Shown: piece after piece, positions 51,141 through 62,792 of the stretch
How the letters are laid out: each line of letters opens with the position of its first letter
Numbering within the stretch: the stretch's first letter is position 1
Assembly: GCA_023333565.1 (NCBI GenBank)
Contig: JAJKFH010001941.1
Span: 992,001 to 1,056,000 of the forward strand
From: Puffinus mauretanicus
Taxonomy: Eukaryota > Chordata > Aves > Procellariiformes > Procellariidae
DNA length: 64,000 nucleotides
Direction: 5' to 3'
The notes under the pieces: model-generated
What the model saw: only the letters and a program-made list of their open reading frames with translations
The model's database searches: none
Told to the model about the DNA's origin: nothing
Translations under genes and position numbers: made by a program

Positions 51141-51545
51141 GAGCACTCTCAGGGAGAGGGAACAAAGAGATAGACAGAAACTAACAGATCTGATGACAGC
51201 AAATTCATTTTCACATTTATGACACAATCCAGCATTTTTATTCAGTGAAATACAAATGCAGCCTTACCTTTTGACTAAAGATTATTTCTTGGAGCCCTCA
51301 TATAAGCATATATGGAGCATGTGCAGAACAAGGAATCCTCTAATGCATTTCCTGGCTGAGACACAGTTAATGAATAAGGCAGCAAACACCTAAGTGCAGT
51401 CATCATTGCACAAGTGTGAAAAAGAAAATGAGATTGGGCTAGGGAAGAAGACAGGTATTTTAGCGGTATGCGGCTTCCACTTCATACTTCAGGATGGATG
51501 ATCCACATCCAGATATGCTCAAAGCCAATCAATGACAAGCTAATT

Positions 51546-51573
51546 TTGTAATCTTCTACAAAGAAGATTACAA
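51546..51573. repeat. perfect 11-bp hairpin with 6-nt loop
   Basis: TTGTAATCTTC, loop TACAAA, then GAAGATTACAA. No associated element recognised. Confidence 0.65.
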
Positions 51574-53146
51574 GCAATCAGGTTATCAGAGCTTAACTAG
51601 CTAATACTCCTCAGCTGATTTGCAATGACAAACAGTAACTTGTTAAGCTGCAGTAACACATTTGCCACCCTTTGATGTCTATACTCTTGGTATTAAAGTG
51701 GTAACAACCTAAGCTTTTTTAAAATCAGTGTGCTACGTCACTCCTTCCATGTCCAAGTAAACCACAGTCACTATAAAAAATGTGTGGTAACAACCCAGTT
51801 AGCTAAATCCTTGCCAAAAATTGACTTCAATAGCTGTCTACAGAGTCTGCCAGCATACTGTCGGCCAACTCATACCATGTGTGCCTTGTAGGGTCATGGC
51901 TTTAAAAGGACAACAGATTTGCCAAAATCTATCCATCTTTTCAGCTGGAATCCTTTCCATCACTCGTGAAATGTAATCACATCTAACAGTAAGGAAATAG
52001 ACAACAGCCATCAGCACAGAGCACACCTAGGAGAAAGTAAAGAATGTTTTTAGACCCTGAATGGGAGCACTTCGTGTTGGCAGAATGGGACTACCAGGCT
52101 GAGATGCATAATTGCATCCTGAAATAACGCTTTTTAAAATACTTTCTATGAATAACACTTATCTGAGAACCTGGGAGCCAACTACTGTTTCTGGCTGTTC
52201 AGACAGTTAACTGAAATCCATACCTGATTTTCTCAAAGGACATTTATAAACGCATTGTAAAAACTCCCTCCTTTCTGAACACCACAGTCCCCCAACAAGA
52301 CTGCTCTGGCAGAAGGCCTCTCCTTGGAGGCTTTTTAATCAAATGTGATCCATCTTTCACCAAAAGTTTGCTGTTCTGGGCAGGGACATGGGCAAGAACA
52401 GCAGACTTTGAAAGTCAAAGACCTGACTGTAATTTCATCATAATCATGATCAGATAACCACTACATGTATTCAGAAAAGCTCTATACTGTAAGTGCAGCA
52501 AGCCCACTACATCTGGGACAGGTGATCTGTACTGTACAGGCACAGCTGGCTTGCAGTAAGCCTGTTGGAGACAAGAACCCTCCTACTTTTAGATCTGGAA
52601 TTTGGTGGCCTTTATTTTACCTAATAGAGTTGGCAGGAACACAGATCAACAGTATTCTTACAGGTCCGGCAGACAGCATGAGAGATGGTTTGCCACAGAG
52701 TCCACCCTGGTTGACTTAGGGGATACAGTTCTTGTGTCTTTTTCATGGACCCAGAATCTCAGGATGATGGGCTAGAAGGAGGTTGCTGATGAGACAAACT
52801 CTGATTGCCCCCACTGCCACTGCTGTTTGTTCTGCTCTGAGTATTTGCCATATCTGAGCCTGCATGGAGATTTGCACGCAATATCTGTGTGTCCAGGATT
52901 ACCCTTATTCAGACGGCATAAAGGGACGGTGCTCTGATTTGGCAAGATGAGGAAGAAGCAATGGAGACCTGCTGGGCAGAATGGCTTAAGTGAGACAAAC
53001 CGAAAAGAATATAAGAAGAGGAGGGGGAAAAAGATGCAGAGGGAGCAGAACGAAAAGGAATAGCAAGAGACTGGGCAGAGAAAAGAAGGACCAGAGTGGA
53101 CAAACAGGAACAGCTGAAGAGGAAGGAAAGGCAGACGAAAGCACCT
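51574..53146. other. non-coding; purine-rich segment before the inverted-repeat arm
   Basis: No host gene recognised. From about 52980 to 53140 the plus strand is strongly purine-rich. One frame is open from 53015 to a stop at 53210-53212, without an ATG. It encodes a Lys/Arg/Glu-rich stretch that runs into the first codons of the inverted-repeat arm. The charge bias follows from purine richness, so I do not call an exon. Confidence 0.45.
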
Positions 53147-53751
53147 TGGGAGCCCAGACGCCATGAAACATTACGGTTTTGCAAATCAAACTTGTATAAA
53201 GAATCAGACTGATTTTTGTAACTGAATTTGCCAGGAAGAGGAAAAAAAAACCAAAGAAATACCCAGCTCCAAAGACCTGGGAGTAGAGTTTCACAGTAAA
53301 CTCTAACAGCAGGGAAACTGTGTGCCCTTGTGTAAGGGGAACGCTGGCGACAGCGCTGTCAGTGATGGCACTGCATTTACTGACCATTTGGGAGGCAGGG
53401 GACAGCACGGGGAGGATGCAAACAGCTTCAGCAGAACACTTCCAAGAGAAGAGAAAGTGGTCGGCAGAGAACTCCCCCTCTCTCCCACTGTCACCCAAGA
53501 TGATTTATGAACCTCTCTGCGGCTCTCTCCTGGTCTTTTCAGTGCAAGAATCCCGTTAGCTTTCTCATAACGGCAGAGGTAATTAAAAAGGGGATCAACT
53601 TCAGAGGAACATAAAACACACACCAAAAGTCTGTCTCTTTAATGATATCCCCTACATACTTTACTGGCGGGGATTCTGCTAGTCTAATACCTGTTAATTT
53701 TCTTTCTAATTAGGGCTATAGCTCACCAGAGGCTGTTTTGTACTTAATTTG
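53147..53751 (+). repeat. left arm of ~9-kb-spaced inverted repeat
   Basis: This ~605-bp segment recurs as its reverse complement at 62793-63413. The central ~440 bp differ by one substitution plus an 8-bp CAGACTTT duplication present only in the right arm (62909-62924). A divergent patch (about 53231-53290) includes a longer A-run here. The outer ~80 bp are again almost identical. At both ends the similarity stops within a few bases. A 107-codon frame lies on the minus strand at 53303-53626 and differs from its right-arm partner at one residue. This follows from DNA identity, not from shown selection. The orientation given is that in which HETLRFCKSNLYKESD and a stop are read at 53162-53212. 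Confidence 0.97.
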
Positions 53752-56639
53752 TTGGGGTTTTATTATATGGCTCAACAGTCAGCCAACCACTGTATGCATC
53801 ATGTGATCCTGGTTGAGATCTTTCAGGCATTACTGCACACTGAGGCCCTTGGAGAGAACGTGCCACTACAATTTGTGAGTCACCCGTTCTTGCTCTGCCT
53901 AGATCTTGTCATGTGTGTGCTTGTCAGGATTCATCTCCGTCTCCATTACCCCTGGGGCAGAAGTCATAGTTTGTTTCTGCTCACTTGTCTGATTTTTAGC
54001 AGATCATATTCCTATCTTCAGAACCTTAAGCAAGTGCCATCTTTGGAGGATTTAAGGTGGAATTCTAAGTGCTGATTTAATTCAACTCAAAAACATCTTT
54101 TAATTGACAGGAAATATCCCCAGTTCAACCATTTTCCAAGGCTGACATAGACTGCTCTACAAAGGAAAAAAAAAAAATTAAAAGCATTCTTTGCTGTTAC
54201 CAAGAAATCTGATTTTCTTAACTGTTTTCCTTGCATTTCTGTCATTTTAAAAAATATTTATTTTCAAGACTTTGAAATGAAGTTGAGGTCTGAGGCAGAT
54301 TTTATCTGAAACACACCTGAGATCTTCATTAATTCTATTCTTGCCAGAAAGATTTGCAACCAAATTATGCACCAGTTAAACAGTTAGCTTGGAAATTATC
54401 ACAAGAAAAATGAGAGAGTAGATCACGGATAAGCAAAGTCAGCGGTGCTTTAGTGACCAGAACATAATATATGCCAATGAAAGAACATTTTATTAAGCCA
54501 CTATAAGCCAGCCCAGGGGACTGACCAATCTTTGTTTTGCCTCTAGGACGTCAGCTTCCAGGTAAACAAGGGTATTAGTACATCATTGACTCCAAATTGG
54601 TGAGCAAAGAAAGTCACCAATAGCTGTTAAATAGTAAACCTCACCCTCCATCTCTGTGGACGCCGGGAAAGATGACACCTAAAACTTCTTCAGTCACATA
54701 CTGAGAATGATGGTAGCACTTGTTATGTCATCCTAAAACAACACATGAATTCCAGAGAACCACTGTCCTGCTTATCTGAATCCACAAAGGACTTAATTTT
54801 CATGCAAGCAATTCCCATGACTTTGACATTGCAGATTTTACAGAAACAGGGTAATGGAAACTCTTGCCTCTCTCTGCAGCAGAAATAAACCTCAGAAAAT
54901 TCCTACTTTCTCCACTGTTGTCTGGTAGGATTTTACTGACAGAGATGGAGAGCGCAAGGTCAAGATAAGGGCGGTTGTTGTTGAAAAACTTTAGAAATAA
55001 TACATTAAATTAAAATAATAAGTAAAATAATAGAAGTAATAAATACAAATTCATTAATAGAGCCAAATAACCTAATCAGCCCATCTAGCCATACATCTAG
55101 TAGCTTTCAGTACATGAGCTAGCTCCAGCTAGCTCAAAAGAAGAGCAATTGGTTTGGATCTGGTTTTGTCTACAAAAGCATGGCTAGTCAGACAATTTTC
55201 AGTGGTATTTGGATGGGAAAACTACAGGAATTAAAGTTCCTAGATTGGGAAGTTCACGGCAAAGTAAAACAAGGAAGCTGGGCTTCTACCTGCTGCGTAT
55301 AGATGTACAAGATGAAGTTGACAATTCAGAAGTGCAGTTCAGTTACCTTCCATCAGCCATGGAAGACTACTTGTTCCAGGAACAAATAAACTAGAGCACA
55401 AGATAATGTGTTGTTTCTTTCCCACCCAGCAAAAGAAATCATCCTCAACTGAAACAACATATATCAGCTGAAAAGGTTCTACCTTACCATCCCATGGAAG
55501 AACACAAAGCACAGCAAAACAGACAACCCAAACTCTACCAGCAAAAACTCACAGAACTGAAGGATAGTGACAGGAGTGACAGGAGATAGTGACTTCAGAT
55601 AGTGACAGGAGTTTTACTGGAGATGTGATATAACCATATTTTTCTGAATATGCCCTGGCAGGCCTAGGTAGATCTCTAGAACGGAAGTCCTTGCACAAAA
55701 GAAAAAAATAGAGAGGGTAAGTTTGCACAGTACACGTTGAAATTATGCATCTCAGTGTCACTCACTGCTAGGTAGGCCTAACAAACTTCTCTGAAAGACA
55801 ATGAACATGAAGGTCATGTCCATTGGGTATCTTCAGATAGAACGGCTCAGATTCTAGACCAGGAAGTCTCTAACCCAGAGACTGCTGGAGATATGGAGGA
55901 AGGATGTAACAAGGAAGGAGTCACTCCAGAAATGGACAGCTCCTCTATGCTTCCACAGGCACCTGCTGTTGGCTCCTATCAGAGAAAAGATGCTGAGCTG
56001 GATGGAACTTCTCCACGCAGAGAGCAGCTCTTCTGCTCTCTACTCACCTGTCACCGGTATCCCCTCCTGCTTTCAACCCCATTTCCATGCAGTGCTCCAG
56101 TCCCTGGCCTCCTTAAGAGGGACTGCAAGCATCAAGGGACATTACTGCTGATGCGATCATCAATGACTGCTGCTGGAAATCCATGCAGAAATATATGCTG
56201 TGCACAGGGAAGCAGACAGCAACAATACCCAGCTCTCCTTCCCTCTCTCCCTTCCTCCACCTGTAATTGAAATTCAAGGAATCTAAGTCCCACTACCTCC
56301 TGTCAGAAGGATATTTCCATTCCTTTGGGAAGAGGTTAGCAAGGGCAAGCCGTGCCTTAGTGGCACCCCTCCCAGCAGTGTGCCCATACCACATGTGTAA
56401 ACACCAATATGTGCATGTAAGAACCTGATTTTAGCCAGGACTTTTTGGATGTGCAAGAATGAGGGATAAGGGCAAATTCATGTACACAGGCTGGTCAAAA
56501 TTACAATGTTTTGCACCATCTGGCTAATTTTCCTCATAGAAGGGACAAAGGGAAGGTCAGATAGTGGAAGCACCTCTACTCTTTTAAGACAAACTACAGC
56601 CTTTCACCTCTGAGGCATGAGGCCTGCTGTAGTCCCGAA
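53752..56639. other. spacer, left part: non-coding; short tandem motif at 55561-55612
   Basis: No gene recognised. GATAGTGACAGGAG-type words are repeated three times at 55561-55612. A 20-bp near-palindrome (GAGCTAGCT and AGCTAGCTC around CC) lies at 55116-55135. An A-run lies at about 54163-54177. A 108-codon hydrophobic frame (53749-54075 plus) begins exactly where the arm ends and is probably chance. Confidence 0.5.
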
Positions 56640-57003
56640 CAGTTTGTGGTGACAAGTAGGTTCAAGGTCAAGCCTGACATGCAAATCATCAAGTCAGGAT
56701 CAGGCCAGGTGGTAGCCAGAGTCATACACATTCTCGTGATCACCAGGCAAGTCCATAATGGCAAGGCAGGTCCAATGTCAAGCTGGGAGCAGAGTCCACA
56801 GGTCAGGATCCAGCCACGTCAACAGGGCCCACGGCCAGGCATGACTGCAATACAGCTGGAGCTAGAGACAGGCACACTAACAGCGTAACTCAGGCAGGGA
56901 TGGAGCTGTAATGGAGCCCCTGAGCAGAGGGAATCAGTGGAGGCCCCAGGTGAGGTTGGTCAGAGCAACTAAGGCCCATTAATGCACTCAGGACCCTGAC
57001 ACA
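56640..57003 (-). repeat. dispersed TGTGTCAGG repeat, copy 2
   Basis: The reverse complement begins TGTGTCAGGGTCCTGAGTGC at 57003 and continues leftward as C/T-rich DNA with repeated CCTGAC and CTGGCC words. The start matches the copy at 35412 closely and the interior in patches. No open frame of note and no target-site duplication was established. The far end is approximate. Confidence 0.55.
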
Positions 57004-58929
57004 GTTTTTCTAGGAGCGGTACAACAGGAGAGGTGAAAAAGTGCCAAGAAACTTTGGCCTGAGCCAAGGAATACCCAGCAAAATAACGAGCCCCAGCTGT
57101 TCCAGCAGGGCTCATGCTGCAGGAGTGTCAGACAGGCTCAGACGTTTCCTGTCCCATTGTTTTGCCCCAGAACATTTGAAAAATAAACAAATAATGGTTA
57201 GAGCCAATCTGCAGTGACCATGCCCAAAAGAAGAGGCAGCCAGCCAATGTGACATTTGCTTTCCTCACACCCAGAAAAGCCAGCAGCAAACAAATTCTTA
57301 GGGGGGGGGCTAGGAGAAATATCAAAGGCTTTGGGCTGCAATGGATTTTAAAACGATCATTGTAAAATTTAGCGCAAAATACTACATTAATAGAGTGTTT
57401 TCATAATGCATGGTTTATATGCAAGACCACAGAGCCTTACCTTTGGATTTCTCAGCTTTTGTTGTTTTCAAATTCACCCTTAGGATTCTGATCATGACTA
57501 TTTTTTTAACTGAATTTCTCTACAAGAAAACAAGTAGCTGGGTGAGCACATGAACTAATGCAGCCTAATTTTGAACGGCTTTTGGGCTTGTGATAACTGA
57601 CTTTTAAACTTCTTAACCCCATTGTTAACGACCAGAGAATGAGAGTCTACACAGGAACAAAAACTTTGCTGTGGAGTACATCCTCTGTTGTCTGCAGCCA
57701 TAGACTCTGAACAAAGCATTTCCTGTGGCTGGTCATTCATAACAACTCTTTTCCAAGAGTATCTCTGACAGTTAACATAGGCAACTATTTTCCCCCCATG
57801 AGGATTAAGAGTATCATCCTTTTCTACTCTGTGCCTAATTTCATGAAGCATCTAGGAATAGAATATGTTTAAGATCTCTGGTCTTCTATCAGATCTCACT
57901 GAAACTCGCCAGCGGATACAAAAGACACATGCACACACAAAGAAAGGGAAAGAAAGAAAGCGGGATTGCATGAGTGTCATTCCTTAGGAAAGCAAGCTAA
58001 AAGGAAAAAACATCAATCACATGATAATCACTCTTTAATTCATTTTCACAGACAGGTTGTAAAAATTCTGTAAAAAAAAAAAAGTGGGGTTTTTGAGGGG
58101 ATATATAAAAATAATAATAAAAAGGATACTAATATCTTGTATTTCCTTCAAATACATAGATCAAACTGTCTGCAGACACTGAATAACTTATGCCTTGTCT
58201 GTGAGGCAAGAGAGTAATGACATTTACAAAATGGAGTATTACAAAGGTTTTGAGTCTTGTGCAAGATCAGAGAAAGAGTCCATTGCAGGGTTGACAACAA
58301 TACCTGAGCTTTAATGCCTAAAAGTACTACAGAGTAAAAATTATATCTTTATTCTATTGCTCTTTCAATAACAGAGTAAGGAGAGAGATAATAACAGGGG
58401 TATCACTTCATCACATTTGACAAAACAGAAGAACGGCCAGCTATTTTTTGAAATCTTAATGTATTAGGAAAGATGCAAGTATTCCTTTACTTTTTATATG
58501 TGATATTTGCCAATAAAAGAATCATGTGAAAGATCATAATCTTTGGGTATTTATTCATGCTTGACCTCCAAACTGTAATAGTCCCCTCCTTCCCTACTTG
58601 TTCTGAAGCGTATTATAGAAAATAGTTCTGGAATTGTTCTCAAAAATCAACCTAGTTCCTCCTTTTAACCCACATCCAGCCATACGTGAGAAGTACTTGC
58701 CTAAAACAATGGCAAATATCTCCCTTAATGATGGAGATTTATTGCTTTCTCAGGCAATATAATCCAGTACTGGAGTACCCTTTAACAATTTTTCCCTTGA
58801 TTTGGCCGTGTTTGGCCAGTTTAGACCCATTATCTATTATCTTATGCATTGTAAATGCTCTGAGAACAAACTATTCCTTCCCAGCAACCACATGCATACC
58901 TAAGGAATATTTCTCCTGTCTTCCTTTGG
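57004..58929. other. spacer, middle: non-coding
   Basis: No gene recognised. A G9 run lies at 57301-57309 and an A12 run at about 58072-58083. The frame at 57555-57851 (98 codons, minus) and others are unremarkable. Confidence 0.5.
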
Positions 58930-59100
58930 AGTTCTCTTTTTCAGGCTAAATAAACCAAATTCTACTTTTGTTTTCCTTGCTGATCACAGTTACCTGTTAT
59001 TCTTTTTAATCTCTGCAGAGTACATCCATTTGGCCCACATATTTTCTGAAGTATGGTGCCCAAAACAGTATGGAACACTCCAGCTGAGACTTCCATTCAT
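58930..59100 (-). mobile_element. ancient CR1/L3-type LINE fragment
   Basis: Read on the plus strand as antisense coding sequence. TTTTTCAGGCTAAATAAACC (about 58938) matches the antisense of the L3-type region that follows the reverse transcriptase. GAAGTATGGTGCCCAAAACA (about 59049) and ATGGAACACTCCAGCTGAGA match the antisense of the nearby 'QF-APH' region. The pieces are in the right order at roughly the right spacing but are heavily diverged. Confidence 0.6.
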
Positions 59101-59423
59101 CCACATTTTGACATCTTCAGATGTTTTCTTTTGGTTTGATTCAGTCTTGTGCAAGCCCTGTGAGTGTATAAGGACATGCATATTTGAAAAAAAAAAAAAG
59201 GCACCAAATTAAAAACTGAAGGGTTAAAACATAGTATGAGAGTTTATAAGACACAAACTGTCAGAAGTGAACAGAATTACAGTGATAGAAGGGTTTATTA
59301 TTAGGAATAACTAGAAGTTCAGAAAGCATATAACCTCATTTCCTCCTGATTGGTGCCCTACGTTATTGCAAGCATTATAGATGGCCATAAGCTCCTTTAG
59401 AATTCAAAGACTTCCCAGGCATG
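59101..59423. other. non-coding between L3-type relic and young CR1
   Basis: An A13-type run lies at about 59188-59200. No gene recognised. Confidence 0.5.
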
Positions 59424-59762
59424 GAATCATAGAATCATAGAATCATAGAATCAATCATAGAATCATTAAGGTTGGAAAAGAGCTATAAGATCATAGAGTC
59501 CAACCGTCAACCCAACACCACCATGCCCACTACACCATGTCCCTAAGCGTTTCATCTACACGTCTTTTAAATACTTCCAGGGATGGTGACTCTACCACTT
59601 CCCTGGGCAGCCTGTTCCAAGGCCTGACCACTCTTTCAGTGAAGAAATTTCTCCTAATGTCCAATCTAAACCTCCTTTGGCGCAACTTGAGGCCATTTCC
59701 TCTCGTCCTATCGCTAGTTACTTGGGAGAAGAGACCAACACCCACCTCACATCCTTCTCCTT
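59424..59762 (-). mobile_element. young CR1 LINE, 3' end only
   Basis: The left end is a run of CATAGAAT units (reverse complement of the CR1 ATTCTATG octamer tail) at about 59424-59466. Next comes the 3' UTR, then the last ~75 codons of ORF2 on the minus strand. The frame at 59530-59844 includes [40 protein letters not shown] and a final [10 protein letters not shown] before the stop. By eye it is about 95% identical to the plus-strand copy ending at 61434, so both belong to one subfamily. It is severely 5'-truncated; the first codons of the frame, upstream of EVGVGLFSQ, are flanking sequence. Confidence 0.95.
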
Positions 59763-60000
59763 GTAACCTCGTATCCAGTTCCTTGCAGAAGACAACCCCA
59801 GTGTGATAATACTTGCAAATTTTCTTTAAGTGCAATTTCTTCAAGTGAATCTCTGAAGTTTGTTCCTCGTGCTTTGCAAACCAGCCCAGTGTGAGCTTTT
59901 GAGGAGCAGAACAATTGTGAGAGCCCCGTATACTAATTTCAGCTGGATCAAGCTATGAATATTGTATAGTAACGAACTATCTCTGCAAATAGATATAGGT
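59763..60000. other. 238-bp gap between head-to-head CR1 copies
   Basis: Unique-looking AT-rich sequence separating the truncated 5' ends of the two CR1 insertions. No feature recognised. Confidence 0.5.
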
Positions 60001-61434
60001 CCCAGACGACTGGAGGCTTGCCAATGTGATGCCCATCTACAAGAAGGGCTGGAAGGAGGATCCGAGGAACTACAGGCCTGTCAGCCTGACCTCGGTGCCG
60101 GGGAAGATCATGGAGCGGTTCGTTTTGAGGGCACTCACAAGCCATGTGCGGGACAACCAGGGGATCAGGCCCAGCCAGCACGGGTTCATGGAAGGCAGGT
60201 CCTGCTTGACCAACCTGATCTCCTTCTATGACCAGGTGACCCGCCTCGTGGATGAGGGAAGGGCTGTGGATGTGGTCTACCTGGACTTCAGTAAAGCCTT
60301 TGACACTGTCTCCCACAGCATTCTCCTAGAGAAACTGGCGGCTCACGGCTTAGACAGGTGCACTCTTTGCTGGGTAAAAAACTGGCTGGACGGCCGAGCC
60401 CAGAGAGTTGTGGTGAAGGGAGTTAAATCCAGTTGGCGGCCGGTCACGAGCAGTGTTCCCCAGGGCTCAGTATTGGGGCCGGTCCTGTTCAATATCTATC
60501 AACGATCTGGATGAGGGGATTGAGTGCTCCCTCAGTAAGTTTGCAGATGACACCAAGTTGGGGGGGAGTGTTGATCTGCTGGAGGGTAGGAAGGCTCTGC
60601 AGAAGGACCTGGACAGGCTGGATCGATGGGCTGAGGCCAACTGTATGAGGTTTAACAAGGCCAAGTGCTGGGTCCTGTACTTTGGCCACAACAACCCCAG
60701 GCAACGCTACAGGCTTGGGGAAGAGTGGCTGGAAAGTTGCCCGGAGGAAAAGGACCTGGGGGTGCTGGTTGACAGCCGGCTGAACATGAGCCGGCAGTGT
60801 GCCCAGGTGGCCAAGAAGGCCAACGGCATCCTGGCCTGTATCAGAAATAGTGTGGCCAGCAGGAGCAGGGAGGTGATCGTGCCCCTGTACTCGGCACTGG
60901 TGAGGCCGCACCTCGAATACTGTGTTCAGTTTTGGGCCCCTCACTACAGGAAGGACATGGAGGTGCTGGAGCGTGTCCAGAGAAGGGCAACGAAGCTGGT
61001 GAAGGGCCTGGAGCACAAGTCTGATGAGGAGCGGCTGAGGGAACTGGGGTTGTTTAGTCTGGAGAAGAGGAGACTGAGGGGAGACCTCATCACGCTCTAC
61101 AACTACCTGAAAGGAGGTTGTAGTCAGGTGGGTGTTGGTCTCTTCTCCCAAGTTACTAGCGATAAGATGAGAGGAAATGGCCTCAAGTTGCACCAAGGGA
61201 GGGTTAGATTGGACATTAGGAGAAATTTCTTCACTGAAAGAGTGGTCAGGCCTTGGAACAGGCTGCCCAGCGAAGTGGTTGAGTCACCAACCCTGGAAGT
61301 ATTTAAAAGACGTGTAGACGAGGCACTTAGGGACATGGTTTAGTGGGCATGGTGGTGTTGGGTTGACGGTTGGACTCTATGATCTTATAGCTCTTTTCCA
61401 ACCTTAATGATTCTATGATTCTATGATTCTATGA
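60001..61434 (+). mobile_element. young CR1 LINE, 5'-truncated, with octamer tail
   Basis: The copy starts within the reverse transcriptase domain of ORF2 (first recognisable codons at about 60008) and runs to three ATTCTATG units at 61410-61433. The promoter, ORF1 and the apurinic endonuclease domain are missing, as is usual for CR1. After the ORF2 stop at 61341-61343 there is a ~66-bp 3' UTR with TGGGCATGGTGGTGTTGGGT and TCTTTTCCAACCTTAATG before the tail. CR1 usually makes no clear target-site duplication, and none is apparent. With the minus copy at 59424-59762 it forms a head-to-head pair inside the larger inverted repeat. Confidence 0.97.
60026..61343 (+). pseudogene. CR1 ORF2 reverse transcriptase, truncated and frameshifted
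   Basis: CR1 ORF2 normally encodes an endonuclease-reverse transcriptase that copies the element's RNA at the insertion site. Here the endonuclease is absent. The first frame (60026-60514) has LDFSKAFD at 60281-60304, the box carrying one catalytic Asp, and [11 protein letters not shown] at about residues 142-152. The frame breaks at 60497: two bases are missing in a codon of the FNI-x-INDLD stretch, and a +1 frame then takes over. The second frame (60453-61343) carries FADD at 60540-60551, with the other catalytic Asp pair, and continues through the thumb and C-terminal region to [10 protein letters not shown] and a stop. No other stop or shift is seen over about 440 codons, so the copy is young. 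The ATG at 60026 is just the first in-frame Met, not the native start. Antisense frames (for example 235 codons at 60489-61196) are shadows. Confidence 0.95.
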
Positions 61435-62792
61435 AATAAGAGGATGAAGATTAAATACCTTGACAGCTTTTTTCCAAATGTAGTTTCAGTGAGTCTCTGA
61501 AAAATTGTGGGAAATGGTTATTTCTTGAAAAGACAGTCATCTATTCTCCTTCAATACAAGTTGGGGATGTTCTAGATGGAATGTGTTCCACAGTACAGCC
61601 ATAATTCCTGAAACTCTAGTTGTTCACATTACTCTTCAACCTAACTGAAAGTTACTGCTCGTGAAGAACTGCAGACAAGGATTCTGACCAGCTACACAAA
61701 ATGGAGCTAAAAATAGAAGATTTTCTGTTAGCAAGAAAATTTTGTAAGGCATATTAAGCCATATCAGTGCATTTTGGGATGACCTGGTTTTCAAAATAAT
61801 CTTGGTATCGTCACCACTAAATACATACTAATCTTGTTCCAACACAAAATCTGTTTGCAGGCCACTTTCTATAGGCTCTGGGCAGTCTCTGTGATTCACA
61901 GTTCTGTGACAACTTCATCATACAGAAAGTGCTCCAGCTACAGACTCTGGAAGCCTACTCCAGGACTTCTAAAATCTAAATCTCAGTTCTGTGATGGGGA
62001 GGCTTGCAGCTTTTAGAGCCTCTTCCTTCCCTTTCTTCACTTCACTCCTTCCTCCTTCTCTTTCAGACTTACAGTTTTAGGAAACCTCAGACTCTGCACA
62101 TGCTTGGGAACCCAGAGTTTGGCAATATGCCTCTTGGATCTCCCCTAAAACCGAGTTATGAAATACCTGTTTCGCCAGGAATCCAGCCACTCAGACAGGA
62201 ATTCTACAGGACACCTGTGTTATAAAGTAACGAAAAATACTTGTAAAATACTCAGGCTCAACAAAAACTTAATTGATCAAAACCTATTTCATTGAGAAAT
62301 TTCGGTCTAACTTTTAAAGTGGAACATTTGACCTCGAAAGAGGGAATACGTATACATATACTGTTCCTTTTCAGAGGTGGTTTTTCCCCCGCAGCCAGGC
62401 ATTCTCTTTGCCTCACTTCAGCACTGGAGGGACACTGGGGAGGGAGGAGGATGCCAGATATTCATAATTCCATTCTGCTAACAGCATAGTGGCCCTAATT
62501 TTCTGAGTTTTCAGAAGGCCTGGGATTTTTTACATCACATTGCATAAAACATAGCTGTAAGGAAAGTTAATATGCTTACGGCTACATTGAGCTTTCTCCC
62601 TATAAAATCCCCTTCTATTCAAAGTAGTATAAGCTCCATGTATCTTCCATGGTGGTTCTGAACCAAGATAAAACAAGCTATTGATCTTCCAGTGTCTTGT
62701 GTACCGTGTCTTCCACTCTATTCTTCTAAAATCTCTTTCCATAGCTCCAGATTCTTTCCCTGACTGAGGATTAGGCCCCTTAACCATATCTA
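61435..62792. other. spacer, right part: non-coding
   Basis: No gene recognised. A pyrimidine-rich stretch at 62021-62065 (CCTTCC and TTCTC words) and short frames of at most 85 codons are the only features. Confidence 0.5.

Noticed and set aside
52986..53498. 170-codon minus-strand frame
   Set aside because: The homologous arm near 63.3 kb does not preserve this frame through the divergent patch, and the C-terminal half is the complement of a purine-rich segment. No domain seen.
60489..61196. 235-codon minus-strand frame
   Set aside because: It is antisense to the CR1 reverse transcriptase; the plus strand has catalytic motifs in the correct order.
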